This document shows, piece after piece, positions 1 through 6,083 of a DNA stretch of 33,622 nucleotides. Position numbers and translations under genes: made by a program. Numbering within the stretch: the stretch's first letter is position 1; every line of letters begins with the position of its first letter. The notes beneath the pieces were generated by a model, which did no database searches, was not told where the DNA came from, and saw only the letters and a list, made by a program, of their open reading frames with translations. The stretch is from CAYVNU01 sp964453265. Its GTDB lineage: Bacteria > Patescibacteriota > Doudnabacteria > UBA920. Where the stretch lies: contig CAYVNU010000010.1 of NCBI GenBank assembly GCA_964453265.1, forward strand, positions 1-33,622, in the 5' to 3' direction.

Positions 1-81
1 GGGAGTTTTTTAGTTACGTATTGGGGTGCGGAGGCCAGTTTTTTCTTCTAGGCGTTTTACTCGGCGCTCAAGGCCGCTGAC

Positions 82-435
82 CTAAAATTGCGGGACAAGA
101 CTGTCTACTCTTAGCTGAATGTTTTCCTGACCTTGTTCAAGCCTGGCAAGGTCGGCTCTTACAGATTCAATATCATCTTTTGTCGCAAAAACCTTTAGGT
201 CGTCTTTAGTAGGAGTGTTTTCGAACCTTTCGGCAGTCATTCTAGCTAGCGACTCAATATCTTCTTCAAGCTTTTTAAAGCCCTTGTCCATTCGCCCGCT
301 CAAATGTTTAAAACCCACATCCATTGCCGAAGCTAATTTATCTACTTTGCTCGATAAATTACTAACAGTTTCAGATATGTTATTAACTGTTTTACCCAAG
401 CCGTCTAAAGTAACTTTTTGTATTTGCTTCTTCAT
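82..435 (-). CDS. Coiled-coil protein truncated by an in-frame amber codon
   Basis: Unknown function. The 117-residue product starts with a basic stretch (MKKQIQKV) and is then almost entirely heptad-like helix, with repeated short units (KLASAMDVGFKHL, RMDKGFKKLEEDI, TKDDLKVFATKDDIESV) typical of trimeric or dimeric coiled coils. I start it at 435 because residues encoded farther upstream look unrelated to the coil and no ribosome site supports them. The frame does not end naturally at the TAG at 82-84: beyond it the same frame continues with VSGLERRVKRLEEKTGL and a few more residues to a TAA at 10-12, which extends the coil. The gene therefore appears to have lost its last 23 codons to a nonsense mutation. 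Cytoplasmic, judging by the lack of a membrane segment. Confidence 0.6.
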   Translation of the reverse strand: MKKQIQKVTLDGLGKTVNNISETVSNLSSKVDKLASAMDVGFKHLSGRMDKGFKKLEEDIESLARMTAERFENTPTKDDLKVFATKDDIESVRADLARLEQGQENIQLRVDSLVPQF

Positions 436-526
436 AAATTTATGATAATCAAATAAAAATCCAGTGTCAAATAAAGCCGAAAACATAAAAATATGCCTCA
501 GCAATATAGCCAAAAATTCGATTATT

Positions 527-535
527 TGCTATATT
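527..535 (+). promoter_or_regulatory. Extended -10 promoter of the membrane protein at 567
   Basis: TGCTATATT is an extended -10 (TGn plus TATATT, one mismatch to TATAAT) placed so that transcription would start near 543, about 24 bases before the ATG at 567. No good -35 is visible. The same TGCTATAWT pattern recurs before alkD and mreB. Confidence 0.5.
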
Positions 536-566
536 AAATTAACACTAATTCTTAAACAAGAAACCA

Positions 567-1187
567 ATGAACCAAATGGAAAGCAAAAACCGCGGCCGAT
601 CTATATTCTTAGTATTAGCCGCCATGGTAACTGTTTTAACTTTAAGCAGCTACGCGCTCGTTCAACAAGTCTACCGTTCAAACGCCAATGACCCTCAAAT
701 TGAGGCAACTTTAGCCATTGCGGATTTAATAGATAAAGGCGCTCCGGCCGAAGCAATTGTCGGACAAAGCAGTATAGATATAGAAAACAGTTTATCTTTG
801 TTTGTAGTAATTTACGACAAAGACGGCAAAGTTGTAGCAGGCAGCGGTAAGCTTAAAAACACCGTACCAACTCCGCCAAGCGGCGTCTTTGCCTATTTGA
901 AAAATAAAAGCGAAGACCGCTTTACCTGGCAGCCACAAAAAGGCGTAAGACTTGCAGCTGTTATGAAAAAAATTAACGGCGACAAAGGTTTTGTAGTCGT
1001 AGCCAGAAGCTTGAAAGAAGTTGAATCAAGGTCTGATGCGGCTATGAAAATGGCCGGTATTGCCTGGCTGGCTTTATTGCTGCTAAGCGGACTACTTTCT
1101 TCTCTCTTAAGCAAACAAGGTAATACAATTGCTTTAGTCGAAGAAACCAATGTAGTGGAAGTTAATATGCCGGAAGAGAAAAAGTAA
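567..1187 (+). CDS. Two-pass membrane protein with extracytoplasmic sensor-like domain
   Basis: Function unknown. Residues 12-31 and about 162-182 are hydrophobic membrane segments. The 130 residues between them should face outside and have the alternating pattern of a PAS/CHASE-like fold (FVVIYDKDGKVVAGSG, then RLAAVMKKINGDKGFVVVARSL), as in the sensory part of histidine kinases. No kinase, HAMP or cyclase domain follows; only a short acidic tail is left in the cytoplasm. It could be an orphan sensor or a structural envelope protein. It stands alone with an extended -10 element upstream and an intrinsic terminator just after the stop codon. Confidence 0.7.
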   Translation: MNQMESKNRGRSIFLVLAAMVTVLTLSSYALVQQVYRSNANDPQIEATLAIADLIDKGAPAEAIVGQSSIDIENSLSLFVVIYDKDGKVVAGSGKLKNTVPTPPSGVFAYLKNKSEDRFTWQPQKGVRLAAVMKKINGDKGFVVVARSLKEVESRSDAAMKMAGIAWLALLLLSGLLSSLLSKQGNTIALVEETNVVEVNMPEEKK

Positions 1188-1200
1188 ATACAAAGAAAAA

Positions 1201-1226
1201 AACCGCGCCGATTAATTAGCGCGGTT
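1201..1226. terminator. Bidirectional intrinsic terminator
   Basis: AACCGCGC pairs perfectly with GCGCGGTT across a 10-base loop. The stem is followed by a T-rich run on the plus strand and preceded by an A-rich run, so it can serve both the rightward gene ending at 1187 and the leftward subtilase ending at 1261. Confidence 0.85.
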
Positions 1227-1260
1227 TTTATTTATATGCAAAAATATATTTAAAAAAACT

Positions 1261-2361
1261 TTACTTTGACCTTGACTCAACCGCGGGTCCGCGTATGTCA
1301 AAAACTTTTTTTGGCTTAGTATTTATGGAAATTTTTATACCTTTAACCTGCCCTTGCTTAAAGTTTTGAGCGGGCTGGGCTTTTGTAAAATTATTTTGTA
1401 CGAAAACTAAAGCGGAATTTAAATCTAAACTTCCGGCGGAAAAATACTTTTTATATGACTCTTTATTTTTTGAAGTCAAAATAATTGAATTATAAATTTC
1501 TGAAACAGGCCAATTAGCATGCGCGGACAAAACCGCAGCCGCGGAACCGGACACAAAAGCCGCGGCAAAAGAAGTGCCGCTAACGTAGCCATACATTTGT
1601 TTATTTTCAAAATTTGGGTCAAAACTGGTATAAACTTCTTCGCCCAAAGCCAAAACATCTACACAGGAGCCAAAGTTATCGTAACCTAAAAATTTGCCTG
1701 CCCTGTCCACCGAACCTGCGCCTAAAACCATATTTTGCCCGTTGTCGTTACAAATTGGAGAAATGGGAACTAGTCCCAAGTCTTTAGCTTTCTCGCCTGA
1801 CTTTGGACTGCCTGAAGCTGCCACAATTACAATATTTTTTCCATAAGCGTAAGCAATAGCCTGGTTAAAAGCCGCGGAATATTTTTCCGTGCCCAGACTT
1901 AAATTTATTACATTAGCTCCGTTGTCCGCCGCGTAATAAATTGCTTTTATAACCGCGCTTTCATTGCAGCCATAACTTTTTGCGCAAGCAATTAAAGACA
2001 TTAACTTAGCATTTGGATAAGCTTTAACAATTACGCCGGCGACTTTGGTGCCGTGTCCGCCCAAAGGCAGAATACTGCTACTTTTATTTATAAAATTCCA
2101 GCCTTCTCTATCGTCTACAAAACCATTATTGTCATCGTCAGCGCCGTTTATAGACTCGTTTAAATTTATCCAATTGCTATTTACTAAATCAGGATGATTA
2201 AAATTAACCCCTTCATCAATTATAGCCACAACCGGCTGCTTAACCATAATTTGGTTTTCAAGCACCTGGGCATTAATTGCGTGCGCAGGAAAAAGCAAGC
2301 CAGACAAAGCCAGGCTTAAAATGCGCCCTATAATTAAAATTTTTCTAATGGATTTAAACAT
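1261..2361 (-). CDS. Secreted subtilisin-like serine protease (S8 family)
   Basis: Predicted exported endopeptidase. From the chosen start at 2361 the protein opens with a signal peptide (basic MFKSIRK, hydrophobic core, AHA cleavage region near residue 28). The catalytic triad is visible: Asp49 in AIIDEGVNFNHPDL, His103 in GGHGTKVAGV, Ser264 in SGTSFAAAFVSG. An Asp/Asn-rich segment (GADDDNNGFVDDREGWNF, residues 73-90) resembles the insert common in bacterial S8 proteases. The oxyanion-hole Asn normally found in an AAGN motif is not evident: the matching segment reads AASGSP (about 181-186). A longer reading frame begins at 2433 but would place 24 hydrophilic residues before the signal peptide. 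The gene is monocistronic, with its own consensus promoter and the shared terminator. Confidence 0.88.
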   Translation of the reverse strand: MFKSIRKILIIGRILSLALSGLLFPAHAINAQVLENQIMVKQPVVAIIDEGVNFNHPDLVNSNWINLNESINGADDDNNGFVDDREGWNFINKSSSILPLGGHGTKVAGVIVKAYPNAKLMSLIACAKSYGCNESAVIKAIYYAADNGANVINLSLGTEKYSAAFNQAIAYAYGKNIVIVAASGSPKSGEKAKDLGLVPISPICNDNGQNMVLGAGSVDRAGKFLGYDNFGSCVDVLALGEEVYTSFDPNFENKQMYGYVSGTSFAAAFVSGSAAAVLSAHANWPVSEIYNSIILTSKNKESYKKYFSAGSLDLNSALVFVQNNFTKAQPAQNFKQGQVKGIKISINTKPKKVFDIRGPAVESRSK

Positions 2362-2519
2362 AAAATTTATAAAAGAAAAAGAATCTGCAATATCTAACTT
2401 TAATTCTTCTAAAGATTGTTTTGTCAGATGCATTCTCTGCTTACTACTGGCAGGCTCGCAATAGCAAAAACACTTAAACTAAAATCAAAACCAATAATAC
2501 CTTAAAAAATTAACCCATA

Positions 2520-2548
2520 ATTATACCAAAAAATAGACAAAAAGTCAA
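2520..2548 (-). promoter_or_regulatory. Consensus promoter of the subtilase gene
   Basis: On the minus strand TTGACT (2548-2543) is followed, after exactly 17 bases, by TATAAT (2525-2520), which is preceded by TG to form an extended -10. Transcription should start near 2513. The 2362-2656 stretch otherwise holds no gene, only this promoter and, at its right end, the old alkD promoter. Confidence 0.75.
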
Positions 2549-2643
2549 TAGTTTTTAAGCTATTTAACCTTTATATAAGCCAAAATATAAAATACCAGCC
2601 TTAAAAATAGGCAAAATCTAACAAGCAAAACTGCTGTGTTTTA

Positions 2644-2652
2644 TGCTATATT
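2644..2652 (+). promoter_or_regulatory. Orphaned alkD promoter, cut off by an insertion sequence
   Basis: TGCTATATT is an extended -10 ending 4 bases before the insertion sequence. Removing the element and one target copy would place this -10 six bases from the alkD ATG, so the original transcript would have been nearly leaderless. Confidence 0.55.
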
Positions 2653-2656
2653 TACA

Positions 2657-3540
2657 TGTAGGAACTAACCGCGTTGTTCACAGTTCTTGCGGATAGAAAT
2701 AATTAGTTAGTTTTTCTAAAGGAGTTAGATCGCCGATACCTTTATGAGGCTTAACAGTATTGTAATAGTTAACAAACCTGATTAATTCCTGCTTTCTGTG
2801 AACTCGGCTATCAAACTTAGTCTTCTTGCACCACATGTCTTTCAGAGTCCTGATAACACGTTCTGCCTTGCCATTAGTCCTTGGGGTTTTGGGTCTGGTA
2901 AATGCCTGTTTAATCCCATGTTCAACAGCCAGTCTCATGAAAGCGTGTCTATTCTTGTTTCCCTGATACTCAGTTCCATTGTCAGTATACCAGCACTCTA
3001 TGCTGTAAGGACATTCCTCTAGGACTTGTTGTAGAAAATCAGCTGATGAAAATTGGGTTTTGTCTGGTAAAATAGCAGCGTAAAGTTCACGGGAATAGTC
3101 ATCTATGGCCACATACAGAGTTTCTGGTTTGTCAGCAATAGTTTCTCCTACAAGCATAGGCAATTCAGTATTATCGGAATGCATCATTTCTCCAGGGTAA
3201 CTCTTGTTGTAGCGCAGGGCTTGGCTTCTCAGCTTCTTTTCTAAAGCCACTTCAACCTTAGCCAGTCGCCTTAAGCCATACTTAACTGTCCGATACCGCT
3301 TGTTAACGCTCTTATGAACACTAAAGTCCTTAAGCTTGGCTCTTCTGATGACGTTGTAAATCGTGTTCCGGCTAACTTGGTAAGTCTTGGCTAATACTGA
3401 AATCCTGATGTTTTCCTTAAAATATTTATCAGCTATCTCCCGTCTTTTGACCGGAGTTAACTTAGTCCATTTATGAATAGTCATAGTTATTAATACTTTA
3501 CCCGAAAGTAAAAGTGTTAACAACGCGAGCTATTCCTACA
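2657..3540 (-). mobile_element. Complete IS481-type insertion sequence, 884 bp
   Basis: The ends are 26-bp inverted repeats (2657-2682 and 3515-3540) sharing TGTAGGAA, five variable bases, CGCGTTGTT, one variable base and ACA. They start with TGT as in the IS481 family. The element is flanked by an exact 7-bp direct repeat ATTTACA at 2650-2656 and 3541-3547, the target duplication. It encodes one transposase whose stop codon lies inside the left repeat. All parts are intact, which implies recent insertion. Confidence 0.93.
2678..3484 (-). CDS. IS481-type DDE transposase
   Basis: Catalyses cut and transfer of the element at 2657-3540. The 268-residue protein has an N-terminal helix-turn-helix (about residues 10-50, with ISVLAKTYQVSRNTIYNVI as the recognition part) and an rve-type integrase core. 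The acidic triad can be read as Asp104 (MMHSDNTEL), Asp168 (YTDNGTEY) and Glu208 (NGKAERVIRTL). The start at 3484 precedes the helix-turn-helix and leaves room for the right inverted repeat. The length is near normal for the family and there is no frameshift, so it is probably active. The TGA stop lies in the left inverted repeat. Confidence 0.93.
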   Translation of the reverse strand: MTIHKWTKLTPVKRREIADKYFKENIRISVLAKTYQVSRNTIYNVIRRAKLKDFSVHKSVNKRYRTVKYGLRRLAKVEVALEKKLRSQALRYNKSYPGEMMHSDNTELPMLVGETIADKPETLYVAIDDYSRELYAAILPDKTQFSSADFLQQVLEECPYSIECWYTDNGTEYQGNKNRHAFMRLAVEHGIKQAFTRPKTPRTNGKAERVIRTLKDMWCKKTKFDSRVHRKQELIRFVNYYNTVKPHKGIGDLTPLEKLTNYFYPQEL

Positions 3541-3549
3541 ATTTACAAT

Positions 3550-4260
3550 ATGGACAATGAATTAATACAAATAAAAAAAGAAATAAGGCGAATGGCCGAC
3601 CCTAAAAAAGCAAAAATCCTGCAAGGCTTTTTTAAAACCGGCAAAGGCCAATATGGCGAAGGCGATATTTTTTTAGGCCTAACTGTACCTAAGTCTCGGT
3701 CTATTGCTAAAAAGTTTCCCGGCTTAAACCTGTCCAATAATTTAAAACTGCTCACTTCAAAAATTCACGAAGAACGTTTAATCGCGCTGGTAATTTTATG
3801 CGCTCAATTTAACAAAGGCGACAAAACTAACAAAAAATTAATTTATAATTATTATTTAAAACATTCCGCCAAAATAAATAATTGGGACTTGGTAGATATA
3901 AGCGCGCATAAAATAGTGGGTGCTTACTTACATGGCAAATCCCCTGCCAATTTATACAAACTAGCTAAATCTAAAAATCTTTGGCAAAGACGGATTGCTA
4001 TTATTTCAACTTTTTATTTTATAAAGTACAAAGTTTTTGAGCCCACTAAAAAAATCGCGCTTATGCTGCTAAACGACAAGCACGACTTAATTCACAAAGC
4101 AACCGGTTGGATGCTCCGGGAAATGGGCAAAATCTCCCTCCCGGATTTAACCAGCTTTTTAAAACCCGTCTACAAAACCATGCCCCGCACAGCCTTGCGC
4201 TACGCAATTGAAAAATTCCCCAAACAAACCCGAAATAAATATTTGCTGGGGAAAATATAA
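3550..4260 (+). CDS. alkD: AlkD-like DNA alkylation repair protein
   Basis: HEAT-repeat DNA glycosylase of the AlkD/AlkC superfamily, which removes alkylated purines such as 3- and 7-methylpurines without flipping the base. The 236-residue length is normal. Family hallmarks are the N-terminal KTGKGQYGEGDIFLG block (29-43), the NNWDLVD motif (110-116) whose Trp and Asp line the lesion site in characterised AlkD enzymes, and GWMLREMGK near residue 185. I start at 3550 because MDNELIQIKKEIRRMADP aligns with the usual N terminus; codons farther upstream derive from the insertion sequence end. There is no ribosome binding site. The insertion sequence separates the gene from its ancestral promoter, so expression may now depend on the element's end. 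Confidence 0.9.
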   Translation: MDNELIQIKKEIRRMADPKKAKILQGFFKTGKGQYGEGDIFLGLTVPKSRSIAKKFPGLNLSNNLKLLTSKIHEERLIALVILCAQFNKGDKTNKKLIYNYYLKHSAKINNWDLVDISAHKIVGAYLHGKSPANLYKLAKSKNLWQRRIAIISTFYFIKYKVFEPTKKIALMLLNDKHDLIHKATGWMLREMGKISLPDLTSFLKPVYKTMPRTALRYAIEKFPKQTRNKYLLGKI

Positions 4261-4299
4261 AAGCGAATATAAAAAATAAAATACATCCTGGATAGCTAA

Positions 4300-4328
4300 T
4301 TGAATAAAATCCACCGACCTGCTAAAAT
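4300..4328 (+). promoter_or_regulatory. Promoter of the small secreted protein gene
   Basis: TTGAAT, a 17-base spacer and TAAAAT preceded by TGC form a good -35/extended -10 pair. Transcription would start near 4335, followed by a strong ribosome site AAGGAGG at 4335-4341 before the ATG at 4347. Such a strong ribosome site is exceptional in this window. Confidence 0.7.
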
Positions 4329-4346
4329 CCTTGCGAAGGAGGACGC

Positions 4347-4817
4347 ATGAAACTAATCGCGTCGCTTTTTTTGTTGTTTTTTCTGGGCGGACTGTTCGCC
4401 CAAACCACAGCACCCGGTTTGGTAACCAGGGCTGAAACTATCAAAAACAATCTGTATCTTACAGTCTGCGTCGACCCGCAAGGGTCCAGATGTCAGATTT
4501 TTAAGGTGTGTAACTATGAGGGGTGGATTGTTGGAGACTGGTATACTTTTCCTCTTAATAGATTTTTAATTGGGGACAGAAACAGTCCCTATAAAAGATT
4601 TATTGACACCAACCCACAGTGGATGCGTCCACTGTGGGACTGCGAGCCGGCTCCGAGCCTGACCCCTATGTCACTGTCGGTTTGGCCAGAAAAACTTTTC
4701 GTGAGCCCAGCTCACGAAAAGAGTTGGAGACTTTATGAATTAGAAAAAAAGAAGACTAAACCGCCCACAACGCGAAAAAAACCTCCCCGGAAAGATCCGG
4801 GGATGACGCTGAAGTAA
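4347..4817 (+). CDS. Small secreted four-cysteine protein of unknown function
   Basis: Not recognised. The 156-residue protein opens with a clear signal peptide (MKLIASLFLLFFLGGLFAQ, cleavage probably after Ala18 or Gln19). The mature part has four cysteines (VCVDP, RCQIF, VCNYE, WDCEP), which suggests two disulfides outside the cytoplasm, many Trp and Pro residues, and a Lys/Pro-rich tail (KKKTKPPTTRKKPPRKDP) that could bind nucleic acid or cell wall. It is a stand-alone unit with promoter, consensus ribosome site and a 15-bp terminator. Its base content is visibly richer in G and C than its neighbours and its coding sequence is packed with perfect inverted repeats, so it may be a recent arrival. 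Its coding status is probable, not proven. Confidence 0.65.
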   Translation: MKLIASLFLLFFLGGLFAQTTAPGLVTRAETIKNNLYLTVCVDPQGSRCQIFKVCNYEGWIVGDWYTFPLNRFLIGDRNSPYKRFIDTNPQWMRPLWDCEPAPSLTPMSLSVWPEKLFVSPAHEKSWRLYELEKKKTKPPTTRKKPPRKDPGMTLK

Positions 4818-4826
4818 GGCTCAACA

Positions 4827-4860
4827 AAAGAGCGGCAACCGCCCACGGTTGCCGCTCTTT
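4827..4860 (+). terminator. Strong intrinsic terminator
   Basis: A perfect 15-bp stem (AAAGAGCGGCAACCG and its complement) with a 4-base CCCA loop runs into TTTAATTT, ten bases after the stop codon at 4817. Confidence 0.9.
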
Positions 4861-4876
4861 AATTTACTTTAAATAA

Positions 4877-4913
4877 ACAATGGGCATCATTGTAAAACAA
4901 TGATGCCCATTGT
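4877..4913 (-). terminator. 17-bp hairpin, probable leftward terminator
   Basis: ACAATGGGCATCATTGT is repeated in perfect inverted order around a 3-base AAA loop. Only the minus-strand side is followed by a T-rich tail (TTATTTAAA), so it best fits termination of transcripts from the adenosine-deaminase-type gene. Confidence 0.6.
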
Positions 4914-4936
4914 GCTAAGCAAGGATTCCCCTTGTT

Positions 4937-4990
4937 TGTACTTATGTACTTATTTACTTACTCACTGACCACTTATTTACTTACCCACTA
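4937..4990. repeat. Degenerate octamer array at the 3' end of the deaminase gene
   Basis: Units TGTACTTA, TGTACTTA, TTTACTTA, CTCACTGA, CCACTTA, TTTACTTA and CCCACTA follow each other without gaps. The last unit contains the TAG stop codon (4988-4990) of the leftward gene. Confidence 0.75.
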
Positions 4991-6043
4991 TTTTATAAAA
5001 CTCGCTTCAAGCGCCCACTTCGTGCATTGATCAAGCTGATTTTGGGTTAGAATACCATTTTTTAACAAAAATTCTTCTTCGTGTACAATATTACTTTTAT
5101 ACATTTCCGGACCGTCGGTGTTTATAGTAAATTTAACTTTGTGCTTTAACAAAGCATGAATAATATTTTTAAGCTCGGCAGTATTTTTAACTACGCTATT
5201 TCGCAAATTAGAAGTGGGACAAATTTCCAAAGTAATATTATTGTCAACAATACTTGCCATAATTTTTTTGTCTTTTACGCACAAAATACCATGGCCAATT
5301 CGTTGAGGCTTTATTTCATTAACTACAAATTTTAATTCCTGTGAACTCCCCGCTTCCCCGGTATGAATAGTTATACCAAGACCCGCTTGTCTCGCCCGCT
5401 CAAACAACCCTGCGTGCTTTTTCATAGAAAAAGTTTTTCTCTCCGGCCCGGCGACATCCACCCCAATTACACCCATACTTTTATACTTTATTGCCTTATC
5501 TATAATAATACTGTTTTGTTCCAATGTCAGGCTTCTATCCATCATTAAAATAATACCGGCCTTAACCTGAGGGTATTCCAAAACCGCGCGTTCAATTCCC
5601 CAAAGCCCAGCGTAAATAATATGATCTAAATCGCGCTCCCCGCCCCTATTTCTTTTCATAGGGTTAAATCTAAGTTCGTGCAGTACTATATTGCTCTTGC
5701 GAAAACCTCCGGCAATAGTACCCTTAACCGACTCTTCTATTGCTTCCGGCGAAGACTGAATAAGTTCAGTCCAATGGTAAAAATTCTTGTCCATTTGGTC
5801 AAGATTTTTATTTTTCTCATTTCCGGTCATGGTTATCATGACTTCAAACTCCCAATAACTTTTAGTCGGAAGTTTTATGCCCTGCCGATGCGCAATAGCC
5901 CAAAGAATGGACGGATGCACAGCCGCACCCAAGTGAGAATGAAGTTCAACGTGTTGTTTAAATATTTTCTGAGGCACAATTATTTTTAATAATGTTTTGT
6001 TGATACTAACAATTTTTTCGTATTTTGACAACTTTTGTCTCAA
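4988..6043 (-). CDS. Adenosine/adenine deaminase-family amidohydrolase
   Basis: Zinc-dependent purine deaminase of the metallo-dependent hydrolase superfamily; hydrolytic deamination of adenosine, adenine or a modified adenine nucleotide is likely. Metal and catalytic motifs are in order: His35 and His37 in ELHSHLGA, GVDVAGPE (194-201) in the substrate region, His227 and Glu230 in IHTGE, His251 in RIGHG, Asp310 in TINTDGP. Classical adenosine deaminases have Asp-Asp at the last site; here the second is Gly311, so substrate preference may differ. No ATG is available before the HSH motif. The likely start is TTG at 6043, inside a decamer repeat array, with an in-frame stop just upstream. It follows ftsI by 40 bases and may be cotranscribed with it. 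Confidence 0.85.
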   Translation of the reverse strand: MRQKLSKYEKIVSINKTLLKIIVPQKIFKQHVELHSHLGAAVHPSILWAIAHRQGIKLPTKSYWEFEVMITMTGNEKNKNLDQMDKNFYHWTELIQSSPEAIEESVKGTIAGGFRKSNIVLHELRFNPMKRNRGGERDLDHIIYAGLWGIERAVLEYPQVKAGIILMMDRSLTLEQNSIIIDKAIKYKSMGVIGVDVAGPERKTFSMKKHAGLFERARQAGLGITIHTGEAGSSQELKFVVNEIKPQRIGHGILCVKDKKIMASIVDNNITLEICPTSNLRNSVVKNTAELKNIIHALLKHKVKFTINTDGPEMYKSNIVHEEEFLLKNGILTQNQLDQCTKWALEASFIK

Positions 6044-6080
6044 TTTTGGTCAATCTTGGTCAATTTTACTTAATTTTGGT
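6041..6080. repeat. Four decamers between ftsI and the deaminase gene
   Basis: CAATTTTGGT, CAATCTTGGT, CAATTTTACT and TAATTTTGGT are contiguous 10-base units filling the gap between the ftsI stop codon and the TTG start of the next gene. The first unit includes the start codon. Confidence 0.85.
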
Positions 6081-6083
6081 CAA

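Noticed and set aside
82..84. TAG recoded as an amino acid
   Set aside because: TAG is the plain stop of several other intact genes here (for example the GxxExxY gene and dinB), so the truncated gene is better explained by mutation.
4159..4413. Open frame on the minus strand over alkD and the following gene
   Set aside because: It is antisense to alkD and to a well-supported signal-peptide gene with promoter and ribosome site, and shows no motif.
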